NCBI GenBank assembly: GCA_016647705.1
Contig: CM028336.1
Coordinates: 11,540,880-11,604,879 of the forward strand
Direction of reading: 5' to 3'
Length of the DNA: 64,000 bases
Source of the DNA: Eucommia ulmoides
Lineage: Eukaryota > Streptophyta > Magnoliopsida > Garryales > Eucommiaceae
Both the position numbers and the translations under genes were made by a program. The notes under the pieces are model-generated. The model was not told the DNA's origin. It saw only the letters and a program-made list of their open reading frames with translations, and made no database searches. Every line of letters begins with the position of its first letter. Position 1 is the stretch's first letter. Of the stretch, positions 46,391-58,186 are shown one piece after another.

Positions 46391-46690
46391 CAGGAAGTCA
46401 GAGACCCAAGGTCTTTCTCGTCAAATCTGTCTGAACCTGAGGTAAAGGTTCCCCTTGTGGAGGAAAATCCAATGGTAACTACCAAGAAAGCGCTTTCAGA
46501 TGCCACAGAGGTGGTCACCGACCCATTCGAGAATGAATTCATAGATTTACCTAATCTTTTTGGGGACTTACCCAATCCCCATATAGAAGAAGAAATGGAA
46601 GATGAAAATCTTATCTTTGAAAGCTATAACTCTATCATATATGTACTTTCCAAATTGTGGCATATATTTTCGGTAATTAATCAGCCTTAA
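46391..46690 (+). CDS. Short acidic ORF of unknown origin
   Basis: A frame preceded by TTATTTCAG runs from about 46,394 to a TAA at 46,688-46,690. It contains MEENPMVTTKKALSDATEVV at 46,457 and a Glu/Asp-rich middle (IEEEMEDENLIFE). It could be an exon of an unrecognised gene, a captured exon or chance. No domain is recognised and there is no neighbouring exon support. Confidence 0.25.
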   Translation, partial: QEVRDPRSFSSNLSEPEVKVPLVEENPMVTTKKALSDATEVVTDPFENEFIDLPNLFGDLPNPHIEEEMEDENLIFESYNSIIYVLSKLWHIFSVINQP

Positions 46691-46890
46691 TATTTAGAAT
46701 ACTATTTGGGAAAGTATAGATTTTAAAATTCAAAGGTTTAGAGCTCCTTTATATAATCATATTTTGTATCAAGCGTTCATCCACAAAGATGGTTGTAGTT
46801 TTCGTTCTTGAAAGAATTTATGTTTTTAGACAACACTGTGTTAAAATCAATACACATGCGAAATTGTTAATAAATTGGATTGCTTGAAAA

Positions 46891-47609
46891 GAAAAAAATG
46901 ATTTTTTTGGCCCTTCATATTTGGAGTGGGTGTTTAATTGGCCCCAAGTATTTAGAGTTTGACACAATTGGTCCCTCGTTATGAATTTGGCCTCAATTTG
47001 ACCCAAATTGCAATTTTATTAGTCCAATTTCACTGTCAAACATAAGTTTAAGTTTTTATTTTATTTTATTTATTTTATTTTATTTTATTTTTTGGTATTT
47101 TCACATCCGAAACAGCTTCCCTCTAATTTCTGTTTGGAAAAATGACTTTTTTGGTCTTTCAAGTTTGGGGTGGGTGTTTATGTGGCTCCTCATGTTTAAC
47201 ATTGGTCCTTGAACTATTAAATTGATTTTAATGTGGTCCAAATTTTCTATTTTGCCCTTACAATTAATTACATATGTTTTCCTATGAACTTTTTATCATA
47301 CAATTTCCTCCCCTATTCTTCATGTCCTTCTTCAGTGAAAACCAATGGCGGCGCAGCCGTCGGTGAAGGCTCTGATAATTCTCGTTCTCTCTCTCTCTTG
47401 TGGAAAAAAAATAAAAATAAAACCTAATACATTCAAAAAAATTAAATTACACTAAAATCCCCCACGCTCAACCCCCTCACCCTGCAACTTCCAACTACCA
47501 CCCCACCTCCTCCGCCCCAATTGCAACTGTCAGCCATCCCCTGTCGTCCATCCCTATCCCATTGTCCCCCCTCATTCTCTTCTTCTTCTTCTCACACCCA
47601 TTCTCTCTC

Positions 47610-47666
<57 letters not shown>

Positions 47667-48320
47667 GCTTGTATACATGACCGGATCTGCAGATTCGAGC
47701 TCTGATCCATGCCGAGCAATTGCAATAAGAGCGGAGGACGTGGAGTGGAGCCGAAAGTTGCTGTGTGAGGGGGTTGAGGGTGGAGATTGTTAGTGTAATT
47801 TTATTTTTTGAATGTATTATTTTTTTTGTTTGCCAAAGAGAGAGAGAGTCGTTAGTGCATAACTAACGGTCGCACCAGCGGTGGTTTTCATCAGCGAAGA
47901 AGGGGAAGAAGAAGAAAATTTAAAATAAAAAATTTATAGGAAAATATTGTAATTAATTTTAGGGGTAAAATAGAGAATTTAGACTACATTGAAACTAATT
48001 TAATAGTTGAGGGACCCAATGTGTTGAGTGTTAAACATCAGGGGCCACTTAAACACCTACCCCAAACTTGAAGGACCAAAAAAATTATTTTTCAGGCAGT
48101 GCAGATGTAATTGGTTTTGAAATGATGCAGGCACCCCTGGCCTGTAAGATCGCGTGCTTAGCACATGACTTATTCCTTCCAAATTGGCAAATACCTGTCA
48201 TAATTTAGGTCAAATTGAAGCAAAATTCAATAATGAGGGACCAAATTTGTCAAACTTGAAATACTGAGGGCCAATTGAATACCCACCCCAAATATGAAGG
48301 GCCAAAAAAATCATTTTCTC
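46891..48320. mobile_element. Mutator-like non-autonomous element in a tandem array
   Basis: Long inverted repeats of about 140 bp: the left arm carries GGCCCTTCATATTTGGAGTG and TCAATTTGACC, and the right arm has the complements (CACCCCAAATATGAAGGGCC). Flanks CTTGAAAAG and TTTGAAAAT match at 7 of 9 positions, and both fit the repeat unit around the insertion. A second inverted pair sits inside (47,136-48,093). Confidence 0.72.
47136..48093. mobile_element. Inner Mutator-like element or second terminal repeat set
   Basis: The left arm (TTTGGTCTTTCAAGTTTGGG and CTATTTTGCCC) is complementary to the right arm (CCCCAAACTTGAAGGACCAA and GGGGTAAAATAG) over about 140 bp. The arms also resemble the outer arms. 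No clear target duplication. The interior has CT and AT microsatellites (47,606-47,666) and a short GC-richer patch. Confidence 0.6.
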
Positions 48321-48720
48321 TTTGAAAATGGATAAGGTCCTATGTTATATACATTCATTCCGAATCATTCAACACTATGTTAAAATTAACACACAAAATT
48401 GTTAATAAATTGAATTGTTTAAAAATGATATCATCCCATGTTATGCACATTTCTTCCATATTATACAATACTGTGTTGAAATTAACGCACTCTCGAAATT
48501 GGTAATAAATTAGATTATTTGAAAATGAGCAAGATCACATTTTATGCACATGCATTCCACATCATACAATACTATGTTGAAATCATTACATCCGTGAAAG
48601 TGCTAATATATTAGATTTTTTGGGAAAATGATAAGATTTCGTGTTATGCACATTCATTTTATATCATATAACATTGTGTTGAAATTAATACACCTGTAAA
48701 TTTTCAAAATGTGAAAATAT
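48321..48720. repeat. Degenerate tandem repeats of about 95-101 bp
   Basis: Units share CAACACTATGTTAAAATTAA, AATTGTTAATAAATT and TTATGCACAT phrases, with starts near 48,370, 48,465, 48,566 and 48,667. A further unit (46,831-46,890) lies on the other side of the Mutator-like element. Confidence 0.75.
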
Positions 48721-49240
48721 ATAAATTATACATATTTTTTATTGGCCTTTGATGTATATCACGCATCTGCAATTCAAAACTTCTAATTTCTTAAGTATTC
48801 ATAAAATGAATTATTTGATGATATTTTACCTTATTAACACATTACCTTAAATAGCGCGGGTCAAATAATTATTATATTTAGAGTCTAAATTTAAGGAATT
48901 CGAAATTAAGAAATAAGGGGCAATTAGGTTCCATAATGCGAAAAGAATTGCGGTTAAAGTTGTTTTTAAAAGTGGGACAATTTGTGAATTACTTTTTGTT
49001 GGTGGGATTGTGCATCAAATGCCTCTAAATAAAATTACAAGTCATAGTTTAAAAATTGTAAATTAGTTTATTTGTGATAAAAGAAAATTTTATTTTCATC
49101 TATACTATACTAATGGCACGTGCAAGGCACCTGGCTTTATATAATCATATATATATATATAAAGGCAAAGCCCAAGCCTGCAAATGAATGAAAGGTCACC
49201 AATTTTATTTTTCTTGCTTCTCATAATTCTGAGTACATTT
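48721..49240. other. AT-rich intergenic DNA with a possible Helitron-type end
   Basis: No gene. ATCTATACTATACTAATGGC near 49,099 resembles the TC-starting 5' end of plant Helitrons followed by a GC-rich hairpin region, but I found no matching 3' end. Confidence 0.3.
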
Positions 49241-49242
49241 TA

Positions 49243-49380
49243 ATTAGGGTTAATTATACTTTACCTCCCTATGGTTTGGCCCATTTGCACTTTATCCCCC
49301 TGTGGTTCAAATGACGTCACTTACCCCCTATGGTTTGTGGACCTAAGTGCAACACTAACTTTGCTGACGAAAAATGTGAA
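49243..49380. mobile_element. Single Mutator-like terminal repeat
   Basis: GGGTTAATTATACTTTACCT and the CTATGGTTTGG phrases resemble a common plant Mutator-like terminal sequence. The complementary end was not found, so it is a truncated copy. Confidence 0.45.
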
Positions 49381-49795
49381 ATGTATATAATTAATTCTTT
49401 ATATTAGTATGTTTATAATGTATATTAGTATGTTTATAATGGTTTGTGGACTTATATTAGTATGTTTATAATGTATATAATTAATTCTTTATTATCAAAA
49501 TTCATTGTGTTAGTTATTATTGTGTGTGATTGTTATTAGTCGTATTTGTTGTTGTTGTGTTGTTCTAAGAATATGAGTTGAGAATTTAGAATGTCAAATA
49601 AGTAAAAAGGGTTGTCTAATTTTTTTTGTACATTAATTTTTTATTGTGTTCATTTGAAAATATTTTTTAAATATTAGAGTTGATGTGCAGATCGGTTAAT
49701 AGTTTGTAGAAATATGATGCAGAAATATGGTGTTTAAACTTTTTCTTTCTTTATTTTTTTTTTTTACACCCGTACCTTCAAGCACAGGTTATACC

Positions 49796-49842
<47 letters not shown>

Positions 49843-49964
49843 TATCCACAAGAGTGGATAAGATTGACCCCCCCCCCCCCCAAAAAAAAGGAGAAAAAGA
49901 AATAAGAACACGTGGACGTTAATATGGCCAAGAAAAGAGAAAAAAAATCGGCAGTTTTTCGGTC

Positions 49965-50001
<37 letters not shown>

Positions 50002-50035
50002 CACGAACAGTTCAAATAGCAAGAGGAAAATAAGA
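49381..50035. other. AT-rich DNA with microsatellites
   Basis: Holds short direct repeats of TATTAGTATGTTTATAATG (49,405-49,470), (AT)n tracts (about 49,799-49,840 and 49,969-50,001) and a C run followed by A (49,870-49,888). No gene. Confidence 0.6.
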
Positions 50036-50039
50036 AGGA

Positions 50040-50660
50040 AAAAAAAAAAAGGAAAATAGAACAGGAACAGGTTCACAGGCGACGCCGCCTGCGTAGTCTT
50101 CTGATGACAATATTTTTGTAACGCGAAAATCGAGATAAATGTATTATCTTCTAGATAAATTTACAAATTATATTTTCGTATAAATTGTGGAAAAAAAATA
50201 TTTATTAAAATGGACGATTTTATAACTTATGTGAATCCAGTAGACTTTTAAATGTGGAAAATGGTTTTATTATCTGACTATGCCATAGTGTGATGTTAGG
50301 AGGGCATGTCCTGCGGGATGTTGTTGGTTCTAATAGAAGGGCGTGTCTTGTAGGACGATATATTATGACCTGTTAGAATGGCAAGTCCTGCAGATGATTG
50401 ATTATGTTGTTGATATATTATGACCTGACAGGAGGATTAATCCTACAAGTGATTGATTGTGTTATCGATATATATGGACCCGTTAGGAGTGCAAATCCTG
50501 CGGGTGACTGCCCCTACCATTGAGGATATTAAATGGCCCTGACACTGATAGTCACTTTAAATGACACAGATGTACATGTTACGGTACTATTGTAACTTCC
50601 AATCGTAAGGTGAAATGATCTTATAACTAATAGGAAATTATGAATACGGTATTTTATTAT
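50040..50660 (+). repeat. Chromovirus LTR fragment with its own tandem repeats
   Basis: Phrases match the minus-strand element A LTR in the same order: TGGACGATTTTATAACTTAT, TATCTGACTATGCCATAG, GACCCGTTAGGAGTGCAAAT and TTACGGTACTATTGTAACTT. Between 50,296 and 50,510 a TTAGGAGTGCAAATCCTGCG-like unit is repeated about five times, the last ones 55 bp apart. Confidence 0.72.
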
Positions 50661-52600
50661 ATGTCAAAATGTTTGGATCTTATACTAATATAAAGAAAGG
50701 GCTAGGGCCCCTATTATTTGGTAAAAACCATTAGGGATTAATTGGGCAGGAGTGATCTCTAATTGACAAAAGAGCTCACAAAGAAAAGGAGAGAAAGAAA
50801 GGCTAAGGCAATACTCAAACATCCAAACGAAAATACATATTTTATACTCCCCTAAGGAGTAAGGACGTTCGTCCTCATTCAGAACCTTAATGGTAATTGA
50901 AGCGGGGATTTTATATTGCTTTCGGAATTCAAGGAGTTCCTATTCCTTAAAATTACTGGCACCACGGTTACCCTAATTCACTGGGGAATTGGTGGAAAGA
51001 GGACTGTCAGTTGGCATTGCTGCTTCGGTAAGCGGCATGGACGATAAACCGACCTCCACAAGACTATTTGATGGGCTAGAAGCCTTAACAGGAAAACGAG
51101 CAAAAAAAGAAATGGAGTGGAAAGATGAAGACGACAGAAAGTTGATAAAGAAGAAAGTGAATGGAAGAAAATTTACTGAACTGTGATTATCGAATGGAGA
51201 AGATGACCTTTCGTCTTTCTTCTTCGAATCAACACTCAAGTCAGGGGGGCAAATGTTGAGGGAGAATTTCCTGATACTAGCTTTAGCTTTCAAGAGAAGC
51301 TTGATAATGAAATTGGACCAAGAATCCAGACCCAGGTTCGGTAGAAATCTGGCTGGTAAAACCGAGTTAGGAAAAGGCCTGCTATTGGCAACCCAACACA
51401 TAGCTTAGATGAAACCCATCACGATAATCCCACAAGTTATCTTGAGCAAACACAATAAAGAGGCCCAATGCTCAGACGGATCCAGGCCGAGGAAAGTGGT
51501 CCAATTTGGTGATCTATTGCGTGGATCCAACAAGTGGGAAGTCAAAGAACATAACTCTGTCAAACCCCACACTCTCATATTGCACTGAGTTCAGAACCAC
51601 TCCCAACTAAACAGCAATGGATCATGGGGGAAGACTACTTCAACCATATCAAACGGCCATAATCTAGGCAACTTATAAAAAGGAAAGGTATTATGTTAAT
51701 TCAATTACAATTTTTTGTTCATATAAAAAACAAACTAATTTATTCTCATGCCGCAGGTTCTTTGGCTGACACCACATCAGTATCATCTTTAGTATTTTCT
51801 AATTTTATCCGTTCACTGAAGATTTTCTGGCCACATCAACCTATATTTTATAATATAGACACAATTCACGAGTTAATAAATAAAAAAGAGATTAAGAATA
51901 CAATAATAAGAGACTTGCACCTAATTTTAATTAAAAAAAAAATCTCGAAGAAACGAGATCGAGTGATGGTTTCTTTTATTATTATTATTATAAAAGTACA
52001 ATACACTTCTTTTGTTACAAATAAAATCACAGACAACGTATGGAATAAGAGTCGTGACAATATCTGTGCCTTTAATGAAAAAACTTGAAGATAAAAGATT
52101 GAATCCCTATTCAGCATTTCAGCTTTGCCATACGAATGAAATGTCCTATTTTTTACTTTAGTCCAAAATTTTATTAGTAACGTGATTATTGTTAAAATTG
52201 AGGATGGTAAAATAAAAAATAAGTTAAATTATGAAAAAATTCTCGATTCCACCCATTAAGGTACTCATATTATCTTTCTATCCCGTTAGCTTTTCTTTCT
52301 TTCATTTTTTTTTTCTTTTTCCTCTTCACTTTTTAATCCATTAATTAAAGTTTTCATTACGTTTTAAACTTATTTTCAAATTTTTAATATTTTCATCGAC
52401 TCTATTGCCCACACGGATGTTAAGAGAGTTAAGATCTGAAAGATTTTTCCATTTTAAATCCTTGATTTTAGTTACCTTATTTATAGGAGATCCCTCTATA
52501 TACATCATCTGACAAAATTCACAAGTGGATGATGAAGGCAAACAATTACATGATACAACTGATGCTGAGAGAAGACGGCAAATGTGTTGATCATCTGACT
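50661..52600. other. Intergenic DNA with a possible decayed LINE-like coding segment
   Basis: A plus-strand frame from about 50,989 to 51,411 (one TGA at 51,184-51,186) is Lys/Glu-rich, with WKDEDDRKLIKKKVNGRKF and RPRFGRNLAGKTELGKGLL. It may be the tail of a retroelement ORF, but I cannot assign it. The rest is AT-rich with no gene. Confidence 0.3.
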
Positions 52601-53880
52601 AGCAGAGGAATAGAAGACAACTAGGAGTTTAGATTGATGTTAAATCTCTCAAAGGATGTGACAGACCTTTTATTTTATGTAATGAAACCAGAAACCTTTA
52701 ATAGGTGTCCGTATTTTCATGTTTTATCATATGTACCAAATTTTTTTTTATCAAAATTCAAATTTATATCCATTTTTGTTTATATTCCAATCAATCTCCT
52801 GTTTTCGAATTCAAAAATATGAAAGATTCTTAGATAATTATTGTAATTTTAAATCAATTTTTTTTTCATTACTCTATTTTTTTTCATATTTAAATAATAA
52901 AAAATAACTTATGTCGTCGAATTGAACAAAAAATGTATGTTAACAATTTTAACACCAGCTTTTGTTGTTGAATATTAACGGTTGTTGAATTTAAAAAAAA
53001 AAAATGTATGTAACCAAATTAACATTGACATCATGGGTGATTTCAACATTTGCCTATAACTATTTTAAAACATAGACATTTCAAATTTTCTTCAACAAAT
53101 AAACTTGATCAAAATTAATGCCAACATTTGGTATTGAATTCGACATTCGTCTACAACTACTTCATAAAGTAGACATGGATGTTTTGGAATTCAGCAAATA
53201 ATACGTACATTTGGTATTGAATTCGATATTAGTCTCATTTTAAAGTTTTCGATCTGGCAGCTTATATTCTATAGTTATTTATATACATAATCATTCAAAA
53301 ATGATGTATCTGAAGTTTTTTTTTATTAAAAACATGTTGTGTCAATCAACATGATAATGAAATTTATTTTTTGAACGTGTCTTCCCGTTTACAATGAAGA
53401 TTTTCAAGAGCTGTTATATAGTGTTTTGTCAAACTCATAGGTGAAAAGAAAAAGGAATAAAACAAAATTTATATTTTCAATTTAATTTGTGATTGCATTT
53501 CACCCTTTTAATATCTTATGGCATATTTATAGTTCCTTTAGCCAGCCAATACCATTATGTTCAAGTGTGAGAAAACCCAAAAACCTTTTCATAAGAAGCC
53601 TTTGCACAATACATCAAACATCCTTTGCTTTGTCAACGCAATCATCTAAAAAAAGTGCTGCTTCTTTTCTTCCATTGTCAACTATTTGGAGCATCTTCAA
53701 TACAATTGGCAAAACTTAAAAAATCAAAAACCTCAAGGGTCAAATCAGTAATTTTGTATTTTAAGAAAATCTTCACAAACTAAATTAAAAAGGCATCAAC
53801 GGTAAAATATAATATTATTTTATTTTTAGTCGAATTTTCTGAAGAAAAAAAATCCCAATCAACAAAAACAAAGGGAAATA
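52601..53880. other. AT-rich intergenic DNA
   Basis: No gene. Repeated ACATTTGGTATTGAATTCGA phrases occur at about 53,127 and 53,209. GGAGCATCTTCAATA at 53,688 resembles a MITE end without a partner. Confidence 0.5.
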
Positions 53881-53899
53881 AATAAATTTCATTTTCACC

Positions 53900-54260
53900 A
53901 TTGAATTTAAGTATAGTTTACATTGCTCCCTGATCTATTAATTTTCACATATTGCTCCGTAATATTTTAATTTTATTTCGAATTAATCTAATTGTACAAT
54001 TTTTGTCACTTGTGTCGCCGGATTTAGTTGCACATTATGTAAAAATAGTAGAATAATAGGAAATGCTAAATTGAACCTTTTTACCCTTGAATTTTGAATA
54101 TGATTGCACTCTGATCTAAAAAGTGGTTGCAATTGTACAGTTGGTTCAATTAGGCGCAAAAAATAAAACATTGGTGAGTAATGTACAAATTTCAAAGTTT
54201 GGGGAGCAAAGTGCAATTGCATTAAAATTATAGGATTACAAAGTGACATTTAGCCTAAAC
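53900..54260. mobile_element. Degenerate Mutator-like or MITE element upstream of the RING gene
   Basis: Arms with ATTGCTCC and GGAGCAAAGTGCAATT phrases are weakly inverted. The centre contains ACAATTTTTGTCACTTGTGT, closely matched near 61,275. It sits just upstream of the gene at 54,496. Confidence 0.4.
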
Positions 54261-54355
54261 TTCCTATATCTTTCAAGAAGCCTTGAAGCACAATTCAGAA
54301 AATTGTTCCAAGTACCAACCAATGTAATAAAGTACAACTTAAATTTTCTAAAATG

Positions 54356-54385
54356 CTCTCTCTCTCTCTCTTTCTCTCTCTCTGA

Positions 54386-54431
<46 letters not shown>

Positions 54432-54432
54432 G
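54356..54432. repeat. Self-complementary CT-AT-AG compound microsatellite
   Basis: A (CT)n run, then (AT)n, then (AG)n, so the whole tract can fold on itself. It ends 64 bp upstream of the start codon at 54,496 and likely lies in the 5' UTR or core promoter. Confidence 0.9.
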
Positions 54433-54495
54433 GAGAAGTTGTTCAAAAATTTCATCAATTATTAGTTTTTGAATCCAAACAGGGAACATTGAACC

Positions 54496-55452
54496 ATGTC
54501 TTCAAGCCCTCCTCCTGTAACAAACAATGAAAACAGAGTCTACCAGTCATATTGGTGTTTCCAGTGCAATCGGACGGTCAGGATCTCCACCGAAAACCCG
54601 TCAGAGATCGTTTGCCCTCGATGTTTCGGTCAATTTCTTCAAGAAATTGACATGACAATGCCAAGGCTTGTGTTTGATTTCCCCGAATTCAATCTCTCCC
54701 CGGATGACCGAATACTAGAAGCCTTGTCCCTCGTTTTCGGGCCCCTAAGCCAGCGTCCAAACCGGTTTCCAAATGCGAGCCCCCGAGGACCATCGGATAG
54801 AGAAGGAGAAGCCCAAGGTCGGTTTTGGCCGTGGAGGCGAAACCGCATTTTAGCAGGGAGAGAAGATGATTGGGGGCCCGAAAGTGGAATTTTGGCCCGT
54901 CCAAGGTCTTGGATCATTCTCAGGCCCACGGGGCATGGTCCTATCCCAGACCGTGGGCCCGAGAGACTGATCCCTCCAGGAGTCGATCCCAGGAATTACT
55001 TTATCGGGCCGAGCTTGAATGAGCTAATAGAAGAGCTAACCCAGAACGATCGGCCCGGCCCAGATCCAGCGCCGGAATCCACAATTGACGCCATACCAAC
55101 AGTGAAAATCACGCCGGAGCATCTGGTGACGGATTCCAACTGTCCGGTCTGTATGGAGGAGTTTAAAATTGGCCGCGAGGCCAGAGAATTGCCGTGTAAA
55201 CACATATATCACTCGGATTGTATCGTTCCGTGGTTGAGGCTTCATAATTCTTGCCCGGTTTGCCGGAACGGACTGCCGGTTTCTTGCGATCGGAGAGACG
55301 TCGAATCGGAGGGTTCGTCTAACGAGGATGGCCGGAGCCGCCGGTGCCTGAGGTTGAGACAGCTGCTCTCTTTTTGGCCGTTCCGGTCAAGATACCGGCG
55401 AATTGAGGCCCACGGAGATGACGTCCCCGTTTCTCATCGCGGTGAGAATTGA
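54496..55452 (+). CDS. RING-H2 E3 ubiquitin ligase with N-terminal zinc ribbon (RHC1A/RHC2A-like)
   Basis: An intronless 318-residue protein. Residues 18-50 hold a zinc ribbon with Cys21, Cys24, Cys40 and Cys43 (YWCFQCNRTV, VCPRCFGQF). The middle is Pro/Arg-rich. Residues 216-256 form a canonical RING-H2: Cys216, Cys219, Cys234, His236, His239, Cys242, Cys253, Cys256 (CPVC, LPCKHIYHSDC, PWLRLHNSCPVC). The tail is Arg-rich with FWPFRSRYR. RING-H2 domains bind E2 enzymes and transfer ubiquitin; substrates are unknown. Family choice rests on zinc ribbon plus RING and the WPFRS tail, and paralogues are possible. The reading frame is intact and GC-richer than its flanks. The start is the first ATG after the microsatellite leader. 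Confidence 0.93.
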   Translation: MSSSPPPVTNNENRVYQSYWCFQCNRTVRISTENPSEIVCPRCFGQFLQEIDMTMPRLVFDFPEFNLSPDDRILEALSLVFGPLSQRPNRFPNASPRGPSDREGEAQGRFWPWRRNRILAGREDDWGPESGILARPRSWIILRPTGHGPIPDRGPERLIPPGVDPRNYFIGPSLNELIEELTQNDRPGPDPAPESTIDAIPTVKITPEHLVTDSNCPVCMEEFKIGREARELPCKHIYHSDCIVPWLRLHNSCPVCRNGLPVSCDRRDVESEGSSNEDGRSRRCLRLRQLLSFWPFRSRYRRIEAHGDDVPVSHRGEN

Positions 55453-56760
55453 ATACAATGCAATCTACAATTTGATTCATTTTCTAATTTACCATGAAAA
55501 GTTGATATCTTATTACTTATTTGGCGGCTAAATTTTAAATTTGAAATGCTAAAATAAAGAGTTGATATCTTTAATATTCTGACTGCCTAATTTTGTTTTT
55601 GTTTTCAGAATTTTTAATTTAATTAAAAAAAAATTAATTTAATTGAGAAAAAACGAACAAATTCTTAGATGAGAACAAAACATATAATTGCATACATCCT
55701 TATTTTAATTGTTTTAATTTTTAAATTAGAAATAGTAGGAAAAATTGAATGCAAAGCAAACGAATCCTAAACCTCTACCCCCATTCCATTCCATATATAC
55801 TACTTATAGCATCTCCAAAATTTGCGTTGATGCCAAAACTTGTGACTAACTTTACTTAACTCTTATTATGATAGTTTTCAACTATATTTTTTTTTTAAAT
55901 TCAACATTCGTCAAAAATAGTACAACCCTCGAATTGTGCTATATTTGACACCAAGTTCACCCATGGCATAAATTGCGAAGAACTCACTTTTGCGTTAAAC
56001 TTGTATTTAATTAATATTTTATTTTTTGTGGAATAAAAAATATAAAAATAACATAAGATATGCAATACATTGTTGAAACAATCACAAAATACTATTCGTG
56101 TGATATTTACTCTTTTTAACATAATATAATAACTTCGCGGAGACTTGTTGGAAATTTTGAAATTGTGGACCAAAAAGCAGATGTTAATGCATGTATTTTT
56201 GGGTTAAATAAGTAAGCATGGATTAATATGGGTCTTAATTGTAGGAAATGAATCATGGGGTGGCCATTGTTCCATTCAATAATAGGAATTGGGTTGTTTG
56301 ATAGGAATATAAATTCTTCATCATCATCAAAGGAAGAAGAGGAGGATCATTCAAAACAAACTATTATACATTCCTCTTGCAATTATATATGGTATGTAAT
56401 TCTTAAACCCATTCTTATTTTTTGTTTAGTAGTTCATGAAAACCTTATTAATTTGTTTACTCTCTCTCTCTCTCTCTCTCTTCTCTCTACAGAAGGATGC
56501 ATCATTTGAAAGTGTTGGGGAGCTCATATGTTGAAGTAATTTGCTTTTATATTTTTTTAAATAAAAAAAAATCCCTAATATTAATCAAACATCTCTAATT
56601 CTCCAATTATTATTGTATTTTTATCTAATAATGACTTTGTTAAACCCGTATTATAATTGATGATGTTAAATTCTTATCTTACATTTATTACTTGAGAATC
56701 GCCGAACCACTATATAACTTAACGGAACTACTACACTTTATATCATATGGTTTTAAGTTA
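55453..56760. other. Intergenic DNA downstream of the RING gene
   Basis: AT-rich and includes the gene's presumed 3' UTR. ATAGCATCTCCAAAAT at 55,806 resembles a MITE end. A CT microsatellite is at 56,460-56,480. No gene seen. Confidence 0.5.
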
Positions 56761-58177
56761 GGGTTAATGACTTTTTGGTCCCTCACAAATGAAATTAGTG
56801 TTCAATTTGTCCTCGTTATTTAGAAATAAACAATTTGGCCCTTGACATTGCGTTTTTTATTTCCAATTGGCCCAATTGACAAATCTATTAGATCAATTTA
56901 ACGGTCAACGTTAAACTATGACTATTTTGGTCAATTCTAGTCAATGGAGTTAATTTGAAAAATCATCTGGGGGTCAATATTTTTTCCTTTTTCCCAAACA
57001 CACATTAAGAACAGAGGCCTGTACTTCAAAAGACCAAAAAAGGTTGAATTCATCTTCGTCCTCAGTCTCCTCTTAAGTTTTATAGTGTCACTTCACTCCG
57101 CCGCCACCGGTGCCTCTGCTATTGCCACCACCACCCATCTACTCCATCATTACCTTCGGATCCTCCACCAATCCTCCCTCTTCCCGTTGATGATTCCCTC
57201 CCACCTTCACCATCTCCGCAGCCGGAGGCCAAATCTCAACAACCCAATTACCCATTCTCTTCCCAAGCAACAATTTTTTCCCTTTTACCCCTCGCCGCCG
57301 CCACCGCCTCCTCTGCCCCCCGCCATTGCCACTTTCCTAGCCAACATCTCCTACCTCTCTCTCCCGAGTGAACAATCAAAATGTTTTTTCCTTTTTCTCA
57401 AATCTTTTCTTCTTCGTCTTCAATCTCACCGCCCAACCCCCATCTCTCTTCTCTCATCTCCACTCCACTCGCTCTCTAAATACACACACACACACATTAT
57501 ATAAATTAAAAAAAAAAATCCAAGCACGGATCTATATATCCATGAATGAATTTTACATGTGCGCATACGCGCAGAGAGAGAGAGAGAGAGCAACGAAATG
57601 ACCAAACGGGGTGAGGGTGGCGAATGGAGGACGGGGACTGGTTGATGGCCATTGAAATGTGTAGCGTTGATGGCTTTGTTGATCGGCGCGGTGGTGACTG
57701 TCAATCGTGGCGGTAGTGGCAGGTTCTATACGATTTTTTTTTTACAATATTTCTTGTACAGGTGAAGAATCGGTTAAGGGTTCCGGCACCAGTCATGCAG
57801 TTGAATCATCGTGGAAGAAAAGGAAGAAGATTGCTAAAGAGGAGGATGGTGGAGGAGCTCACTTGGATTATATTTACACGACCGCCATAAGCCCAAGGCT
57901 TTGCCTTAAAATTATATTTAACACCCTAAAATTTTAAATATTTTTTAAATAAACTTTATTGTTTAAAAGGACAAAATGACTTTATTTTTTGACATGAAAT
58001 GACTAAAATAGCCTTAGTTTAACATTAATCGTTAAATTAACCTAACAGATTTGTTAATCAGGCCAATTAGAAACCAAAAATGAAATATCAGGGGCTAAAT
58101 TGTCTATTTCAAATACCCAGGGCCAATTGAACACCGGTCTCGCCGCATTTGTGAGGGACCAAAAAATTCATTAACCC
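56761..58177. mobile_element. Mutator-like non-autonomous element, possibly carrying captured sequence
   Basis: GGGTTAATGACTTTTTGGTC at the left is complementary to the right end (GACCAAAAAATTCATTAACCC). Similarity extends about 190 bp inward. Flanks TTTAAGTTA (56,752-56,760) and TTTAAGTTC (58,178-58,186) form a 9-bp duplication with one mismatch, diagnostic for Mutator-type elements. The interior (57,085-57,930) is GC-richer, with a Pro/Ser/His-rich open frame and CT, CA and AG tracts. Confidence 0.85.
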
Positions 58178-58186
58178 TTTAAGTTC

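Noticed and set aside
51693-52117. Overlapping 131- and 83-residue open frames on opposite strands
   Set aside because: AT-rich, Ile/Lys/Phe-dominated sequence with no motif and no splice or start context.
54639-55245. Minus-strand open frames opposite the RING gene
   Set aside because: They are shadows of a GC-rich coding region with clear domains on the plus strand.
57085-57504. 139-residue Pro/Ser/His-rich open frame as a host gene
   Set aside because: It lies within a Mutator-like element, starts in low-complexity sequence and has no domain. It is kept only as possible captured cargo.
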